DNA from: Clostridium sp.
GTDB lineage: Bacteria; Bacillota_A; Clostridia; Lachnospirales; Lachnospiraceae
Reading direction: 5' to 3'
NCBI GenBank assembly: GCA_023666975.1
Contig: JAMPAW010000008.1
Location: forward strand, 1 to 22,033
Length of the DNA: 22,033 nucleotides
This document shows, piece after piece, positions 7,020-16,453 of the stretch (positions are counted from its first letter, which is position 1; every line of letters starts with the position of its first letter). Under the pieces are notes generated by a model. That model ran no database searches. It worked only from the letters and a program-made list of their open reading frames with translations, and had not been told where the DNA came from. Position numbers and translations under genes: made by a program.

Positions 7020-7898
7020 GTGTTAGGACAGATTAAAAATTATGTGGGAACCTATTTTGACTGGTTCTATATTCCGAGAATTACAATTACAGATGTGATT
7101 GAAATTATCATTATTGCGATTTTGATATACTATATCATGGACTGGTTTAAGAAAACCCGTGCATGGATGCTAATCAAAGGTATTCTGGTGCTTTTATTCT
7201 TTACCGGTTTGGCAACGGTATTTCAATTTAACACGATTTTATGGATATTTAAGAATACGATTAGTGTCGGAGTGATTGCGATAATTGTTATTTTTCAGCC
7301 GGAATTCCGCAGAGCTTTGGAGCAGCTGGGAAGAAGGAAATTTCTGTCCGGCCTGTTCAGTACTGACGGTACAAAAAACGGTATGCGGTTGGAAAAGAAA
7401 GTGTTAAACGAGATTACAAAGGCTTCCTATGCCATGGGGGAGGTAAAGACGGGAGCACTGATTGTCATTGAGCAGGATACCAGTCTCGGAGACTATGAGA
7501 GAACCGGAATTAATATTGATGCCATTGTCACCAGCCAGCTGTTGATTAATATTTTCGAGCACAATACACCGCTGCATGACGGTGCTGTTTTGATTCGGAA
7601 TAACCGGATTGTCAGTGCAACCTGTTATCTGCCACTGTCGGATAATATGGATATTAACAAGGCATTGGGAACCAGGCATCGTGCGGCGATCGGTGTCAGT
7701 GAGGTGTCGGACAGTATTACCGTAATCGTGTCGGAGGAGACCGGTGCAGTTTCCTTGGCATACAGTGGCGAAATCTATCGTAATCTGCCGAGAGACAAGT
7801 TTGCAGGAATGGTAGAGGACCTCAGCAAAAAGGAGACGATTGTGAAGAAAATGAAATGGTGGAAAGGACATGGTAAACATGAAAAAACGAATTCTTAA
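7020..7898 (+). CDS. cdaA: Diadenylate cyclase CdaA
   Basis: A 292-residue membrane diadenylate cyclase, which joins two ATP into cyclic di-AMP. Three hydrophobic segments (about 22-40, 50-68, 78-92) precede the catalytic DAC domain, with PLHDGAV (184-190, DGA at 187-189) and GTRHR (217-221), the two signature motifs that bind ATP and metal. CdaA is the housekeeping enzyme in Firmicutes, and its product controls potassium and osmolyte uptake and wall balance. The start is GTG at 7020 with GGAG upstream; length matches family members of about 270-290 residues. It overlaps the CdaR gene by 29 nt. Confidence 0.96.
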   Translation: MLGQIKNYVGTYFDWFYIPRITITDVIEIIIIAILIYYIMDWFKKTRAWMLIKGILVLLFFTGLATVFQFNTILWIFKNTISVGVIAIIVIFQPEFRRALEQLGRRKFLSGLFSTDGTKNGMRLEKKVLNEITKASYAMGEVKTGALIVIEQDTSLGDYERTGINIDAIVTSQLLINIFEHNTPLHDGAVLIRNNRIVSATCYLPLSDNMDINKALGTRHRAAIGVSEVSDSITVIVSEETGAVSLAYSGEIYRNLPRDKFAGMVEDLSKKETIVKKMKWWKGHGKHEKTNS

Positions 7899-9129
7899 TC
7901 ATTTCGGCTTAAAGGTGCTTTCTCTGATATTTGCGATTCTGGTATGGGTGGTTGTGGCGAATGTTGATGATTACAAGACCACTAAACAGATTTCGGGGAT
8001 TGTGATAGAGTTTGTTAATGGTAATGCCATTACAGAAAAGAGTAAAGTGTATGAGGTTCCGGACGGGGCGACTGTGGATATTGTCGTTAAGGGCAGGCGG
8101 AGTGTTGTGGAAAAACTGACGAATGAAGATTTCAAAGCAGTTGCCGATTTGTCTAAAATGTCCGTAACCAATGCCGTCGCTGTGGAAGTGTCGGCAATCA
8201 GCAGTTATATAGCCAGAGATTTAACGATATCCTATAACGATAATGCCGTAATTGTAGCAGTCGAAAATAAGATAGAAAAGCAGTTTCCGATTACTGTGCG
8301 GGCCGGTTCAGATGTGGCAGACGGATATGCGATACGGAGCAAATCGGCAACGCCGAATCTGATTACCGTAAAGGGTGCGGAGAGCGTGGTCAACAATATT
8401 GCGGAAGTCGTCGTCGATGTGGAGACAGCCGGAGCCAATCATAATCTGACCGCCAATGCGAAGCCTGTTTTTCTGGACAGCAGCGGGAAAGTAATTGATG
8501 CGACCAAGTTTGAATACGATGTTACAGATGTTAATGTAACCGTTGAAATTATGCAGACAAAGCAGTTGTCGGTTAAGGTGAAAACGACAGGAGAACCGCA
8601 TGAGGGATATACCATTGCCAGTATTGATTATCAGCCAACGACCATTTTGGTAGTGGGAGAGACTGAAGATTTGGCGAGGGTAGACGAAATCGTTATTGAT
8701 GATGTAGATGTGACGCAATGTAACAGGGATTTGGAGACCTCTGTTGTGATATCCGATTATCTTCCGAGCGGCATTATGCTGGCGGAGAACGTAGAAGAAA
8801 TCATGATTAAGGTAATGATTGAACGGGTAATCGAACGGACATTAACTCTTGACCCAGATGATATTAACATTGTTGGTAAGGAGGAGGGCTACCAGTATAC
8901 GATTATCAAAGAGGACGGACCGGGATATACGATTTCTGCCCATGGATTGAAGGAAGATGTCGACAGCCTGAAAATAACCAATCTGATTCCGAGTATTGAT
9001 GTAAGCGGATACGGACCCGGAATCCATACCTTTACCGTAAGCATGAGGGATATTAAAGGAATAGAAATACCGGAGGCGATAACGGTACAGGTAGAGATTG
9101 TTGCAGTGGAGCCGGAAGAGGAGGAATAA
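7870..9129 (+). CDS. cdaR: CdaR, YbbR-domain regulator of CdaA
   Basis: A 419-residue protein with an N-terminal membrane anchor (about residues 12-30: LKVLSLIFAILVWVVVANV, preceded by basic residues) and an extracellular part built of several YbbR repeats (about 45-405), each a beta-rich unit with the recurrent pattern of a hydrophobic run, Gly and Val. It ends in an acidic tail EPEEEE. CdaR binds and tunes CdaA at the membrane. ATG 7870 is preceded by GGAAAGGAC inside the 3' end of cdaA, so translation is coupled. In many Firmicutes glmM follows; here an HPr gene does. Confidence 0.93.
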   Translation: MVNMKKRILNHFGLKVLSLIFAILVWVVVANVDDYKTTKQISGIVIEFVNGNAITEKSKVYEVPDGATVDIVVKGRRSVVEKLTNEDFKAVADLSKMSVTNAVAVEVSAISSYIARDLTISYNDNAVIVAVENKIEKQFPITVRAGSDVADGYAIRSKSATPNLITVKGAESVVNNIAEVVVDVETAGANHNLTANAKPVFLDSSGKVIDATKFEYDVTDVNVTVEIMQTKQLSVKVKTTGEPHEGYTIASIDYQPTTILVVGETEDLARVDEIVIDDVDVTQCNRDLETSVVISDYLPSGIMLAENVEEIMIKVMIERVIERTLTLDPDDINIVGKEEGYQYTIIKEDGPGYTISAHGLKEDVDSLKITNLIPSIDVSGYGPGIHTFTVSMRDIKGIEIPEAITVQVEIVAVEPEEEE

Positions 9130-9190
9130 TTGACAAGACGTATCGGATAAAAGATGAAGGTTGTCCGATATGGAGTATAGGAGGGGTGAC

Positions 9191-9457
9191 ATGGTATCAC
9201 AAAGTTTTGTGGTTGCCGAGCCTTTGGGGCTGCATTTGCGTCCGGCAGGAAAGCTGTGTGAGGTAAGCCTTAAGTATCAATCAAGGATACAGATGAAGAA
9301 GGGGGATTACATGGCAAATGCCAAGAGTGTGTTGGGATTACTTGCAGCACGTGTACAGCATGGGGACGAGATTGAAATTATCTGCGACGGGGCAGACGAG
9401 GAAGAGGCTCTGGCAGCAGTGATGACATTGATGCAGGAAAGCTTGGGGAACCAATAG
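9191..9457 (+). CDS. HPr-family phosphocarrier protein
   Basis: ATG 9191 with AGGAGGGG 4-6 nt upstream gives 88 residues, the standard HPr length; an upstream in-frame TTG at 9161 is less likely. The active-site His15 sits in GLHLRPAG with Arg17, and Ser46 in NAKSVLGL is the usual HPr-kinase target. So the protein can in principle accept phosphate from enzyme I at His15 and act in CcpA-type catabolite control through Ser46-P. It lies 61 nt behind cdaR, with no terminator between, so it probably belongs to the same transcript. Whether it is the main ptsH or a Crh-like paralogue cannot be decided; His15 argues against Crh. Confidence 0.93.
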   Translation: MVSQSFVVAEPLGLHLRPAGKLCEVSLKYQSRIQMKKGDYMANAKSVLGLLAARVQHGDEIEIICDGADEEEALAAVMTLMQESLGNQ

Positions 9458-9494
9458 AATAGATATTTGTAGAATACGGAAGGGGGAGAATGAT

Positions 9495-10226
9495 ATGTTG
9501 CACGAAGAGTCAAAGGAGAAAATTCAAAAGCTGAAAAATATTATAGAGGAAAGTGATAACATTGTATTTTTTGGCGGTGCAGGAGTGTCTACGGAGAGCG
9601 GGATTCCTGATTTCCGGAGCGTAGACGGTCTGTATAACCAGCAGTACAAGTATCCGCCGGAGGTTATGGTAAGCCATAGTTTTTATGTCAACCACCCTGA
9701 GGAATTTTTTGAATTTTATAAAAAGAAAATGATTGCTCTTGAGGCAAAGCCGAATGCCGCCCACCTGAAGCTGGCTGATTTGGAGAAGCGGGGGAAGGTG
9801 AGGGCTGTGATTACGCAGAATATTGACGGGCTGCATTATGCGGCGGGCAGTAAAGAGGTGTTGGAGCTGCATGGCAGCGTACATCGAAATTACTGTGAGT
9901 CCTGTGGAAAATCCTATCCGGTACAGTATATCGTAGATTCTGCCGGTGTTCCGAAATGTGAGTGCGGAGGAACCGTCAAGCCAGATGTTGTATTGTATGA
10001 AGAAGGACTGGACGCGACGACTATGCAGAAGACGGTCCAGTACATTCGTGATGCGGAGGTATTGATTATTGGCGGAACTTCACTGGCCGTCTATCCGGCA
10101 GCCGGATTTATCGATTATTTCCACGGTAAGCATTTAGTGGTTATCAATATGGACCAAACAGCAAGGGACGTTCATGCCGATTTGTTGATTAATGAACGGA
10201 TTGGTGAGGTTTTTCAGCAGATATAG
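9495..10226 (+). CDS. cobB: NAD-dependent protein deacylase (sirtuin, CobB/Sir2)
   Basis: A 243-residue sirtuin, the usual bacterial size. It shows the NAD-binding GAGVSTESGIPDFR (28-41), TQNIDGLH (107-114), the catalytic His126 in LELHGS, a structural zinc site (Cys134, Cys137, Cys155, Cys157) and the late GTSLAVYPAA block (194-203). It removes acetyl or other acyl groups from protein lysines, consuming NAD and releasing nicotinamide. ATG 9495 has an AGGGGGAG site. It is 37 nt from the HPr gene and likely co-transcribed. Whether it prefers acetyl or succinyl groups is not settled here. Confidence 0.95.
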   Translation: MLHEESKEKIQKLKNIIEESDNIVFFGGAGVSTESGIPDFRSVDGLYNQQYKYPPEVMVSHSFYVNHPEEFFEFYKKKMIALEAKPNAAHLKLADLEKRGKVRAVITQNIDGLHYAAGSKEVLELHGSVHRNYCESCGKSYPVQYIVDSAGVPKCECGGTVKPDVVLYEEGLDATTMQKTVQYIRDAEVLIIGGTSLAVYPAAGFIDYFHGKHLVVINMDQTARDVHADLLINERIGEVFQQI

Positions 10227-10237
10227 CAAATTAGGGC

Positions 10238-10266
10238 TGTACAAACACAATATATTGTATTATAAT
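10238..10266 (+). promoter_or_regulatory. Promoter of the LysR gene with embedded palindrome
   Basis: TGTACA (10238-10243), 17 nt, and TATAAT (10261-10266) form a plausible sigma-A promoter 40 nt before the regulator's ATG. The spacer contains a perfect 12-bp palindrome ACAATATATTGT (10247-10258), well placed for autoregulation. Confidence 0.6.
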
Positions 10267-10305
10267 TTAGCTATAGAGAATCCGATGAGTAGAAGGAGAG
10301 ATAAT

Positions 10306-11232
10306 ATGAATATCAATCTTGAATACTATAAGATTTTCTATTATGTAGCCACCGAGCTTAGCATAACTGGTGCTGCAAAGAGGCTCTGCATATCGCAGCC
10401 TGCCGTCTCCCAAGCTGTTAAACAGCTAGAGCAGGAATTAGGGATAGAGCTTTTTACCAGATATGCCAAAGGTGTCAGTTTAACCCGCGCTGGAACTTTA
10501 CTGTATTCCTATGTGAAGGAGGGCTATGAGACAATTCTGACAGGAGAGAATCAGCTTGCTAAGCTGATAAATCTGGAGTGTGGAGAGGTACGGATTGGTG
10601 CCAGTGATATGACCCTTCAGTTTTATTTATTACCCTATCTGGAACGGTTTCATCAGCTATATCCCGAAATCAAGGTTACAGTTACGAATGCCCCGACGCC
10701 GCAGACCATTGACCACCTGTATCAGGGACGAATTGATTTTGGGGTCGTGACCAAACCCTTAGCAATTGATACACAATTTGACGTTTTCCGAGTCCGAAGT
10801 ATACAGGATGTGTTTGTGGCCGGGGAAAAGTTCCGGGAGTTGCAGGGAAGGTGCTGGAGTTATCAGAAGCTGAATGAGCTTCCATTGATTTGCTTAGAGA
10901 GTAATACCAGTACCAGAAAATATGTAGATGATTATCTGAGACAGAAGAAAACGGCGGTTACTCCGGAGTTTGAACTGGCGACCAGCGATATGATTGTACA
11001 GTTTGCCCTGCGCAATTTGGGAATCGGCTGTGTTGTAGAAGATTTTGCGAGAAAGCAGTTAGATAGAGGAGAACTTTTTTTATTAGAATTTGAAGAACGG
11101 ATTCCCGAACGGGATATGTGTCTGATTGTTGACCGGCGTTCCACAATGCCTGTTGCGGCTGCCAAATTAAAGGAATTGCTGGAGACAGATATAGAAGTGT
11201 ACACAAAGGAGGATAACCATGGAACAGAATAA
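10306..11232 (+). CDS. LysR-family transcriptional regulator
   Basis: ATG 10306 with AGAAGGAGAG 5 nt upstream gives 308 residues; a longer frame from 10192 would overlap the sirtuin and has no ribosome site. The N-terminal winged helix-turn-helix (residues 4-62) includes ITGAAKRLCISQPAVSQAVK followed by LGIELFTRYAKGVSLTRAG. The rest is a periplasmic-binding-protein-like effector domain (about 90-300) with the usual start GEVRIGASD. LysR proteins bind a small metabolite and activate nearby genes while repressing themselves. The target and effector are not evident; it overlaps the next small gene by 14 nt. Confidence 0.94.
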   Translation: MNINLEYYKIFYYVATELSITGAAKRLCISQPAVSQAVKQLEQELGIELFTRYAKGVSLTRAGTLLYSYVKEGYETILTGENQLAKLINLECGEVRIGASDMTLQFYLLPYLERFHQLYPEIKVTVTNAPTPQTIDHLYQGRIDFGVVTKPLAIDTQFDVFRVRSIQDVFVAGEKFRELQGRCWSYQKLNELPLICLESNTSTRKYVDDYLRQKKTAVTPEFELATSDMIVQFALRNLGIGCVVEDFARKQLDRGELFLLEFEERIPERDMCLIVDRRSTMPVAAAKLKELLETDIEVYTKEDNHGTE

Positions 11233-11491
11233 TACATTTAAGCTGACAAATGAAAAAGGGGAAGAGATTACCTATGTGGGTTTGAGTGTGGTGGAGAATC
11301 CGGAAAACGGACAGCGTTATTTGATTTATACGGAGGCCGAGAATGCAAATGCAGTATCCGGAAAACAGGTCGATCTATATGCCTGCATATATAGCAAGGA
11401 AAATGGGCAGATTGTATTAGACCCGTTGGAGACGCAGAAAGAGAAGACGTTGATTAAAACATTTATTGAGAAAAATATTCGCACGGCGTAA
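11219..11491 (+). CDS. Small DUF1292-like protein (90 aa)
   Basis: A 90-residue protein with AAAGGAGG 6 nt before ATG 11219. The pattern of a short charged opening, ITYVGLSVVENPENGQRYLI and a second strand region ending in IVLDPLETQKE resembles DUF1292 (YrzB-like) proteins, small beta-rich proteins of unknown function in Firmicutes; this is from memory of the pattern and is moderate. It is translationally coupled to the LysR gene and closed by the terminator at 11500. Confidence 0.75.
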   Translation: MEQNNTFKLTNEKGEEITYVGLSVVENPENGQRYLIYTEAENANAVSGKQVDLYACIYSKENGQIVLDPLETQKEKTLIKTFIEKNIRTA

Positions 11492-11499
11492 GGAGAAGG

Positions 11500-11534
11500 A
11501 TTCCGTTTCTGACAGGGGGACGGAATTTTCTTTT
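11500..11534 (+). terminator. Intrinsic terminator after the LysR operon
   Basis: ATTCCGT (11500-11506) pairs with ACGGAAT (11520-11526). Four further mainly wobble pairs can extend the stem inward, and TTTTCTTTT follows. Confidence 0.85.
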
Positions 11535-11581
11535 CGGGGAATATATAAGTGAAGCTTATGACATACATTAGAAATATCAAT

Positions 11582-11610
11582 TTTACTTATGCGGCGAAGG
11601 GGAGTATACT
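11582..11610 (+). promoter_or_regulatory. purA: Promoter of purA, flanked by an inverted repeat
   Basis: TTTACT (11582-11587), 17 nt, TATACT (11605-11610). The -35 is part of an inverted pair TTTACTTA (11582-11589) and TAAGTAAA (11623-11630) that encloses the promoter core and start site. The leader to the ATG is about 85 nt and shows no clear riboswitch. Confidence 0.6.
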
Positions 11611-11703
11611 AATCATATGCGTTAAGTAAAATCATGGTAATGTTTGCGTTTTTGTATGGGCATTGCAATTACCTGATGAATAATAAAGGAGAGGGATAAC
11701 TAT

Positions 11704-12978
11704 ATGGTTAATGCAGTTGTAGGAGCAAATTGGGGAGATGAGGGAAAAGGAAAAATTACAGATATGCTGAGTCAGGAAGCAGATATTATCGTCCGCTTTC
11801 AGGGCGGTGCAAATGCCGGTCATACAATCGTGAATGATTATGGCAAGTTTGCGCTGCACACATTGCCGTCGGGTGTATTTTATGATCATACGACCAATAT
11901 TATCGGTAATGGCGTTGCCCTTAATATTCCTATCTTAGTTAAGGAAATCCAAGAGCTTGTGGACAGAGGCGTGCCGTCACCGAGCATTCTGGTATCCGAC
12001 CGTGCTCAGATTGTGATGCCGTATCATATTCTGTTTGACGAATATGAGGAGGAACGGCTGGCAGGGAAATCTTTTGGGTCGACCAAATCCGGTATTGCAC
12101 CGTTTTATTCTGATAAATATGCAAAGATTGGTATTCAGGTGAATGAATTGTTTAGTCCGGAGACACTGAAGGAGAAGCTGGAACGGATTGTGGTTCAGAA
12201 GAATGTATTGCTGGAGCATCTGTATCACAAGCCGACATTGAATGTAGAAGAATTGTTTGATACCCTGATGCAATATCGGGATATGGTGGAGCCTTATGTG
12301 GGTGATGTATCTGCATTTTTGCATCAGGCAATCAGAGACGGAAGAAATATTTTGCTGGAGGGACAGCTTGGCTCGCTGAAAGACCCTGACCATGGCATTT
12401 ATCCAATGGTGACGTCTTCTTCTACGCTGGCAGCGTATGGCGCTATCGGTGCAGGCATTCCGCCGTATGAGATTAAGCAGGTTATCACTGTGGTGAAAGC
12501 ATATTCCTCTGCAGTAGGTGCAGGAGCATTTGTCAGTGAAATCTTTGGAGATGAAGCGGACGAGCTTAGGCGCCGGGGCGGCGACGGTGGCGAGTATGGA
12601 GCGACAACGGGACGTCCGAGGAGAATGGGCTGGTTTGACTGTGTGGCTTCCAAATATGGTTGCCGTATTCAGGGTACAACGGATATCGCTTTTACCGTTC
12701 TTGACGTGCTGGGCTATCTGGACGAGATACCGGTTTGTATAGGCTACGACATCGACGGTGAATTTACAACCGATTTTCCGACTACGGGGAAGCTTGAAAA
12801 GGCAAAGCCTGTGCTGGCGACGCTTCCGGGCTGGAAGAGCGATATCAGGGGGATTACCGAGTATGATGACCTTCCTGAAAATTGCAGAAAATATATCGAG
12901 TTTATCGAGGAACAGCTTGGTTTCCCGATTACCATGATCTCTAATGGTCCGGGAAGAAATGACATCATTTACCGATGA
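11704..12978 (+). CDS. purA: Adenylosuccinate synthase
   Basis: A 424-residue enzyme that joins IMP and aspartate using GTP, the first step from IMP to AMP. The P-loop-like GDEGKGK (11-17), NAGHT (37-41) and GEYGATTGRPRRMGWFD (about residues 296-312) are the family hallmarks. ATG 11704 follows AGGAGAGG. Compared with the usual enzyme, the IMP-binding loop GTTGRGIGP is replaced by GSTKSGIAP (125-133), and EGAQGTLLD by EGQLGSLKD, so it belongs to a divergent clade. Length is about the norm (425-430). It is a single-gene unit with its own promoter and terminator. Confidence 0.94.
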   Translation: MVNAVVGANWGDEGKGKITDMLSQEADIIVRFQGGANAGHTIVNDYGKFALHTLPSGVFYDHTTNIIGNGVALNIPILVKEIQELVDRGVPSPSILVSDRAQIVMPYHILFDEYEEERLAGKSFGSTKSGIAPFYSDKYAKIGIQVNELFSPETLKEKLERIVVQKNVLLEHLYHKPTLNVEELFDTLMQYRDMVEPYVGDVSAFLHQAIRDGRNILLEGQLGSLKDPDHGIYPMVTSSSTLAAYGAIGAGIPPYEIKQVITVVKAYSSAVGAGAFVSEIFGDEADELRRRGGDGGEYGATTGRPRRMGWFDCVASKYGCRIQGTTDIAFTVLDVLGYLDEIPVCIGYDIDGEFTTDFPTTGKLEKAKPVLATLPGWKSDIRGITEYDDLPENCRKYIEFIEEQLGFPITMISNGPGRNDIIYR

Positions 12979-12991
12979 AAAGAGAGTATGT

Positions 12992-13027
12992 CCACATCAT
13001 CAGATAATTTTGATGATGTGGATTTTT
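12992..13027 (+). terminator. Intrinsic terminator of purA
   Basis: A perfect 11-bp stem, CCACATCATCA (12992-13002) with TGATGATGTGG (13011-13021), an 8-nt loop and ATTTTT. Confidence 0.92.
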
Positions 13028-13055
13028 AAGTAAAATGTAGGGGAGTGCTGGGTTT

Positions 13056-13550
13056 ATGGAACATACGGTGAAGAAAAATAGAGCAAACCGGCTGGCAATG
13101 CGTTTTGTGGCCTGCGTGTTCATTTTGGTGGCAGTGCTGCGCTTCGTGGTAGTGGTAACAAGCGAAGAGAAGAAAAGTGCGGTTGTTACCGTGATTTTGT
13201 GCTGCGGCTGCCTGTCTTACGGTATTTATCTGCTGTGTCAGACGTTCAGGGAGCAGGCATATGATATTACCTATGTTTTTGGCGAAAAAGCAATGACACT
13301 GAAAACACACCGGAGGCAGAGGGTAATTGGCTATGATGAAATTACCGATTTAGGTTTTGTGACGCCGAATGAAAATATGGATTGCGGTATTGTTCAGCTC
13401 TATATCGGCAAAGAGCAGTATGTGCTTCCTTTTTTGGGAGAGAGCCAGGTGGGGAATGCACTATATGGCATGCTGAAGATAAAGAGGGAAGAGGCGGAAA
13501 ACACTGCGGAGGAGAAGGCAAAACCTGTGCAGGATAGTTATACTAGTTAA
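13056..13550 (+). CDS. Small membrane protein with PH-like C-terminal part
   Basis: A 164-residue protein with two hydrophobic segments (about 14-34 and 41-62) and a soluble C-terminal part with the alternating strands YDITYVFGEKAMTLKTHRRQ and IGYDEITDLGF. This layout, two membrane helices then a small beta domain that sets a value against a residue pattern, resembles bacterial PH-domain (YdbT/YcxB-like) membrane proteins. The last 25 residues are highly charged. ATG 13056 follows GGGGAGTG at a long spacing. Function is unknown; it sits alone between two hairpins. Confidence 0.75.
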   Translation: MEHTVKKNRANRLAMRFVACVFILVAVLRFVVVVTSEEKKSAVVTVILCCGCLSYGIYLLCQTFREQAYDITYVFGEKAMTLKTHRRQRVIGYDEITDLGFVTPNENMDCGIVQLYIGKEQYVLPFLGESQVGNALYGMLKIKREEAENTAEEKAKPVQDSYTS

Positions 13551-13586
13551 CCTTAGTATTTGCCGAAGGCAAATGCTTAGTTTAAC
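13546..13586 (+). other. Hairpin after the small membrane protein gene
   Basis: ATTTGCC (13558-13564), loop GAA, GGCAAAT (13568-13574). It is flanked by a direct repeat CTTAG (13552-13556 and 13576-13580), and an outer pair GTTAA/TTAAC encloses the whole and includes the stop codon. There is no U-tract, so it may stabilise the mRNA 3' end or be a weak terminator. Confidence 0.45.
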
Positions 13587-13664
13587 TGCATATACCGTGG
13601 TGAAATGTTGGATTCGGCAATCAATTTCGTTCGCGAGTATAGATAAGAAATAGGAGGAAGCCAC

Positions 13665-14651
13665 ATGGGTGGAATGAAAGAAATCATTTTGGACCTGTTG
13701 AGGACAAATACTGGATATGTTTCGGGTCAGGATATCTGCCAGCAATTGGGCGTGTCCCGCACTGCTGTCTGGAAGCAGGTAAAAGCACTGAAGGAAGAGG
13801 GGTACCGGATAGATTCCGTTAATAACAGGGGCTATAAGCTGCTGGAGGAGGCAGATGTTCTTGATGAAATGAGGATTCGCAGATATTTGCAGACAAAATG
13901 GCTGGGGCGTCAGGTTGTTCATTTTGAAGAGACGGATTCTACCAATATACAGGCCAAACGGTTGGGAGAAAATGAAGCTGCAGACGGAACGCTTGTCGTG
14001 ACGGAGCAGCAGACGGCAGGCCGCGGCAGGCGGGGAAAAAGCTGGGTGTCGCCGGAAGGAAACTGCTATTTTTCTGTTTTATTGAGACCGGATATACCGG
14101 CAGAACGGGCTTCTATGCTTACGCTGCTTACTGCAATGGGGCTGGTAAGGGCAATCCGGAGAGTGGGTCATCTGGAGACGATGATTAAATGGCCGAATGA
14201 TGTCGTGGCAAACGGAAAGAAAATCTGCGGAATTTTGACCGAGAGCAGTACGGATTTGGAATACATCAATTATGTGGTAGTGGGGATAGGAATCAATACA
14301 AACCAGACTACATTTCCTAAGGAAATTCGGAAAATGGCCTCCTCTATCCGGCTGGAAACCGGAGAAAAGGTAAACCGTGCGGAGCTTCTTGGTGCCTTTT
14401 TAAAAGAATTTGAAGAGTGCTATGAGACTTTTTTACAAGGCGGGAATCTGGCTGCGTTCAAAGAGGAATATAATTCCGTGCTGGTAAACAGAGGCAGGGA
14501 GGTAAAAGTAGTCGAGAAAGACAGAGAGCGCATTTTAACCGCTATGGGAATAGATGCCGGAGGAGGACTGATCGTAACGGACAGCCAGGGAAAGCAGGAG
14601 ACGATTATTTCCGGTGAGGTTTCGGTTCGGGGATTATATGGTTATGTATAG
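13665..14651 (+). CDS. birA: Bifunctional biotin ligase / biotin operon repressor
   Basis: A 328-residue protein. Residues 5-60 form a winged helix-turn-helix (SGQDICQQLGVSRTAVWKQV), showing the bifunctional type that also represses biotin genes. The ligase domain has TDSTN (90-94), AGRGRRGKSW (118-127, binds biotinyl-AMP), KWPND (175-179) and GIGINTN (207-213), and a C-terminal SH3-like domain (about 275-328). It activates biotin with ATP and attaches it to acceptor lysines of carboxylases. ATG 13665 has TAGGAGGA upstream; ATG 13674 is a less favoured alternative. No biotin synthesis gene is next to it. Confidence 0.95.
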   Translation: MGGMKEIILDLLRTNTGYVSGQDICQQLGVSRTAVWKQVKALKEEGYRIDSVNNRGYKLLEEADVLDEMRIRRYLQTKWLGRQVVHFEETDSTNIQAKRLGENEAADGTLVVTEQQTAGRGRRGKSWVSPEGNCYFSVLLRPDIPAERASMLTLLTAMGLVRAIRRVGHLETMIKWPNDVVANGKKICGILTESSTDLEYINYVVVGIGINTNQTTFPKEIRKMASSIRLETGEKVNRAELLGAFLKEFEECYETFLQGGNLAAFKEEYNSVLVNRGREVKVVEKDRERILTAMGIDAGGGLIVTDSQGKQETIISGEVSVRGLYGYV

Positions 14652-14859
14652 TTTATGACTTTTTTCTGTTATCGTATTTTTCTTATAATATGGCAATGGA
14701 TATAATAGTAATATTATGATAACGGCAGATGTTATAATATTGAACTCTTGATTTTATTAAGTGAAATCTGAAGATTGTTTGATAAAACGGGACAATATCT
14801 TAATTTAGTAAAGTGAAATGAAAAAAAACGTTATAATATTTAATTGAAATCGCACAAAC
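14652..14859 (+). other. Gene-free A+T-rich region upstream of gdhA
   Basis: No coding frame is seen. The stretch is very A+T-rich and contains two copies of GTTATAATATT (near 14730 and 14830), each a possible -10 box, together with paired AAGTGAAAT words about 50 nt apart. I see no clear terminator for birA. It may hold additional promoters or binding sites for gdhA control. Confidence 0.4.
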
Positions 14860-14888
14860 TTGAATAAATTAAGTTTATTTACTATAAT
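14860..14888 (+). promoter_or_regulatory. gdhA: Sigma-A promoter of gdhA
   Basis: TTGAAT (14860-14865), exactly 17 nt, TATAAT (14883-14888). The start is expected near 14895, which gives a leader of about 80 nt. Confidence 0.8.
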
Positions 14889-14894
14889 ATCAAC

Positions 14895-16308
<1,414 letters not shown>

Positions 16309-16348
16309 GCTGAATTTGTTCAACAAATGCAAAGTTGGTGATAAGAAG

Positions 16349-16385
16349 AAATCCTTAGGACGACGGTTCTGGGGATTTTTTCTTT
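16349..16385 (+). terminator. Intrinsic terminator of gdhA
   Basis: AAATCCTTAG (16349-16358) pairs over 10 bp, two of them wobble, with CTGGGGATTT (16369-16378), and TTTTCTTT follows. Confidence 0.85.
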
Positions 16386-16403
16386 GGTTAGATTGCTGTT
16401 TTT

Positions 16404-16430
16404 TGTAACGAATCGTGCTTGAAACGGATA
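16404..16430 (+). promoter_or_regulatory. Candidate ECF-type autoregulated promoter
   Basis: TGTAAC (16404-16409) and CGGATA (16425-16430) are spaced by 15 nt. An AAC-containing -35 and a CG-rich -10 are typical of promoters read by ECF sigma factors, and the next gene encodes one. No sigma-A promoter is evident in the same place. Confidence 0.4.
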
Positions 16431-16453
16431 TAGGAACAGGAAGGAGGAACCCA

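Noticed and set aside
10192..10305. Longer LysR protein starting at 10192
   Set aside because: This extension overlaps the sirtuin gene and the promoter. The ATG at 10306 has a strong ribosome site and the family-typical N-terminus.
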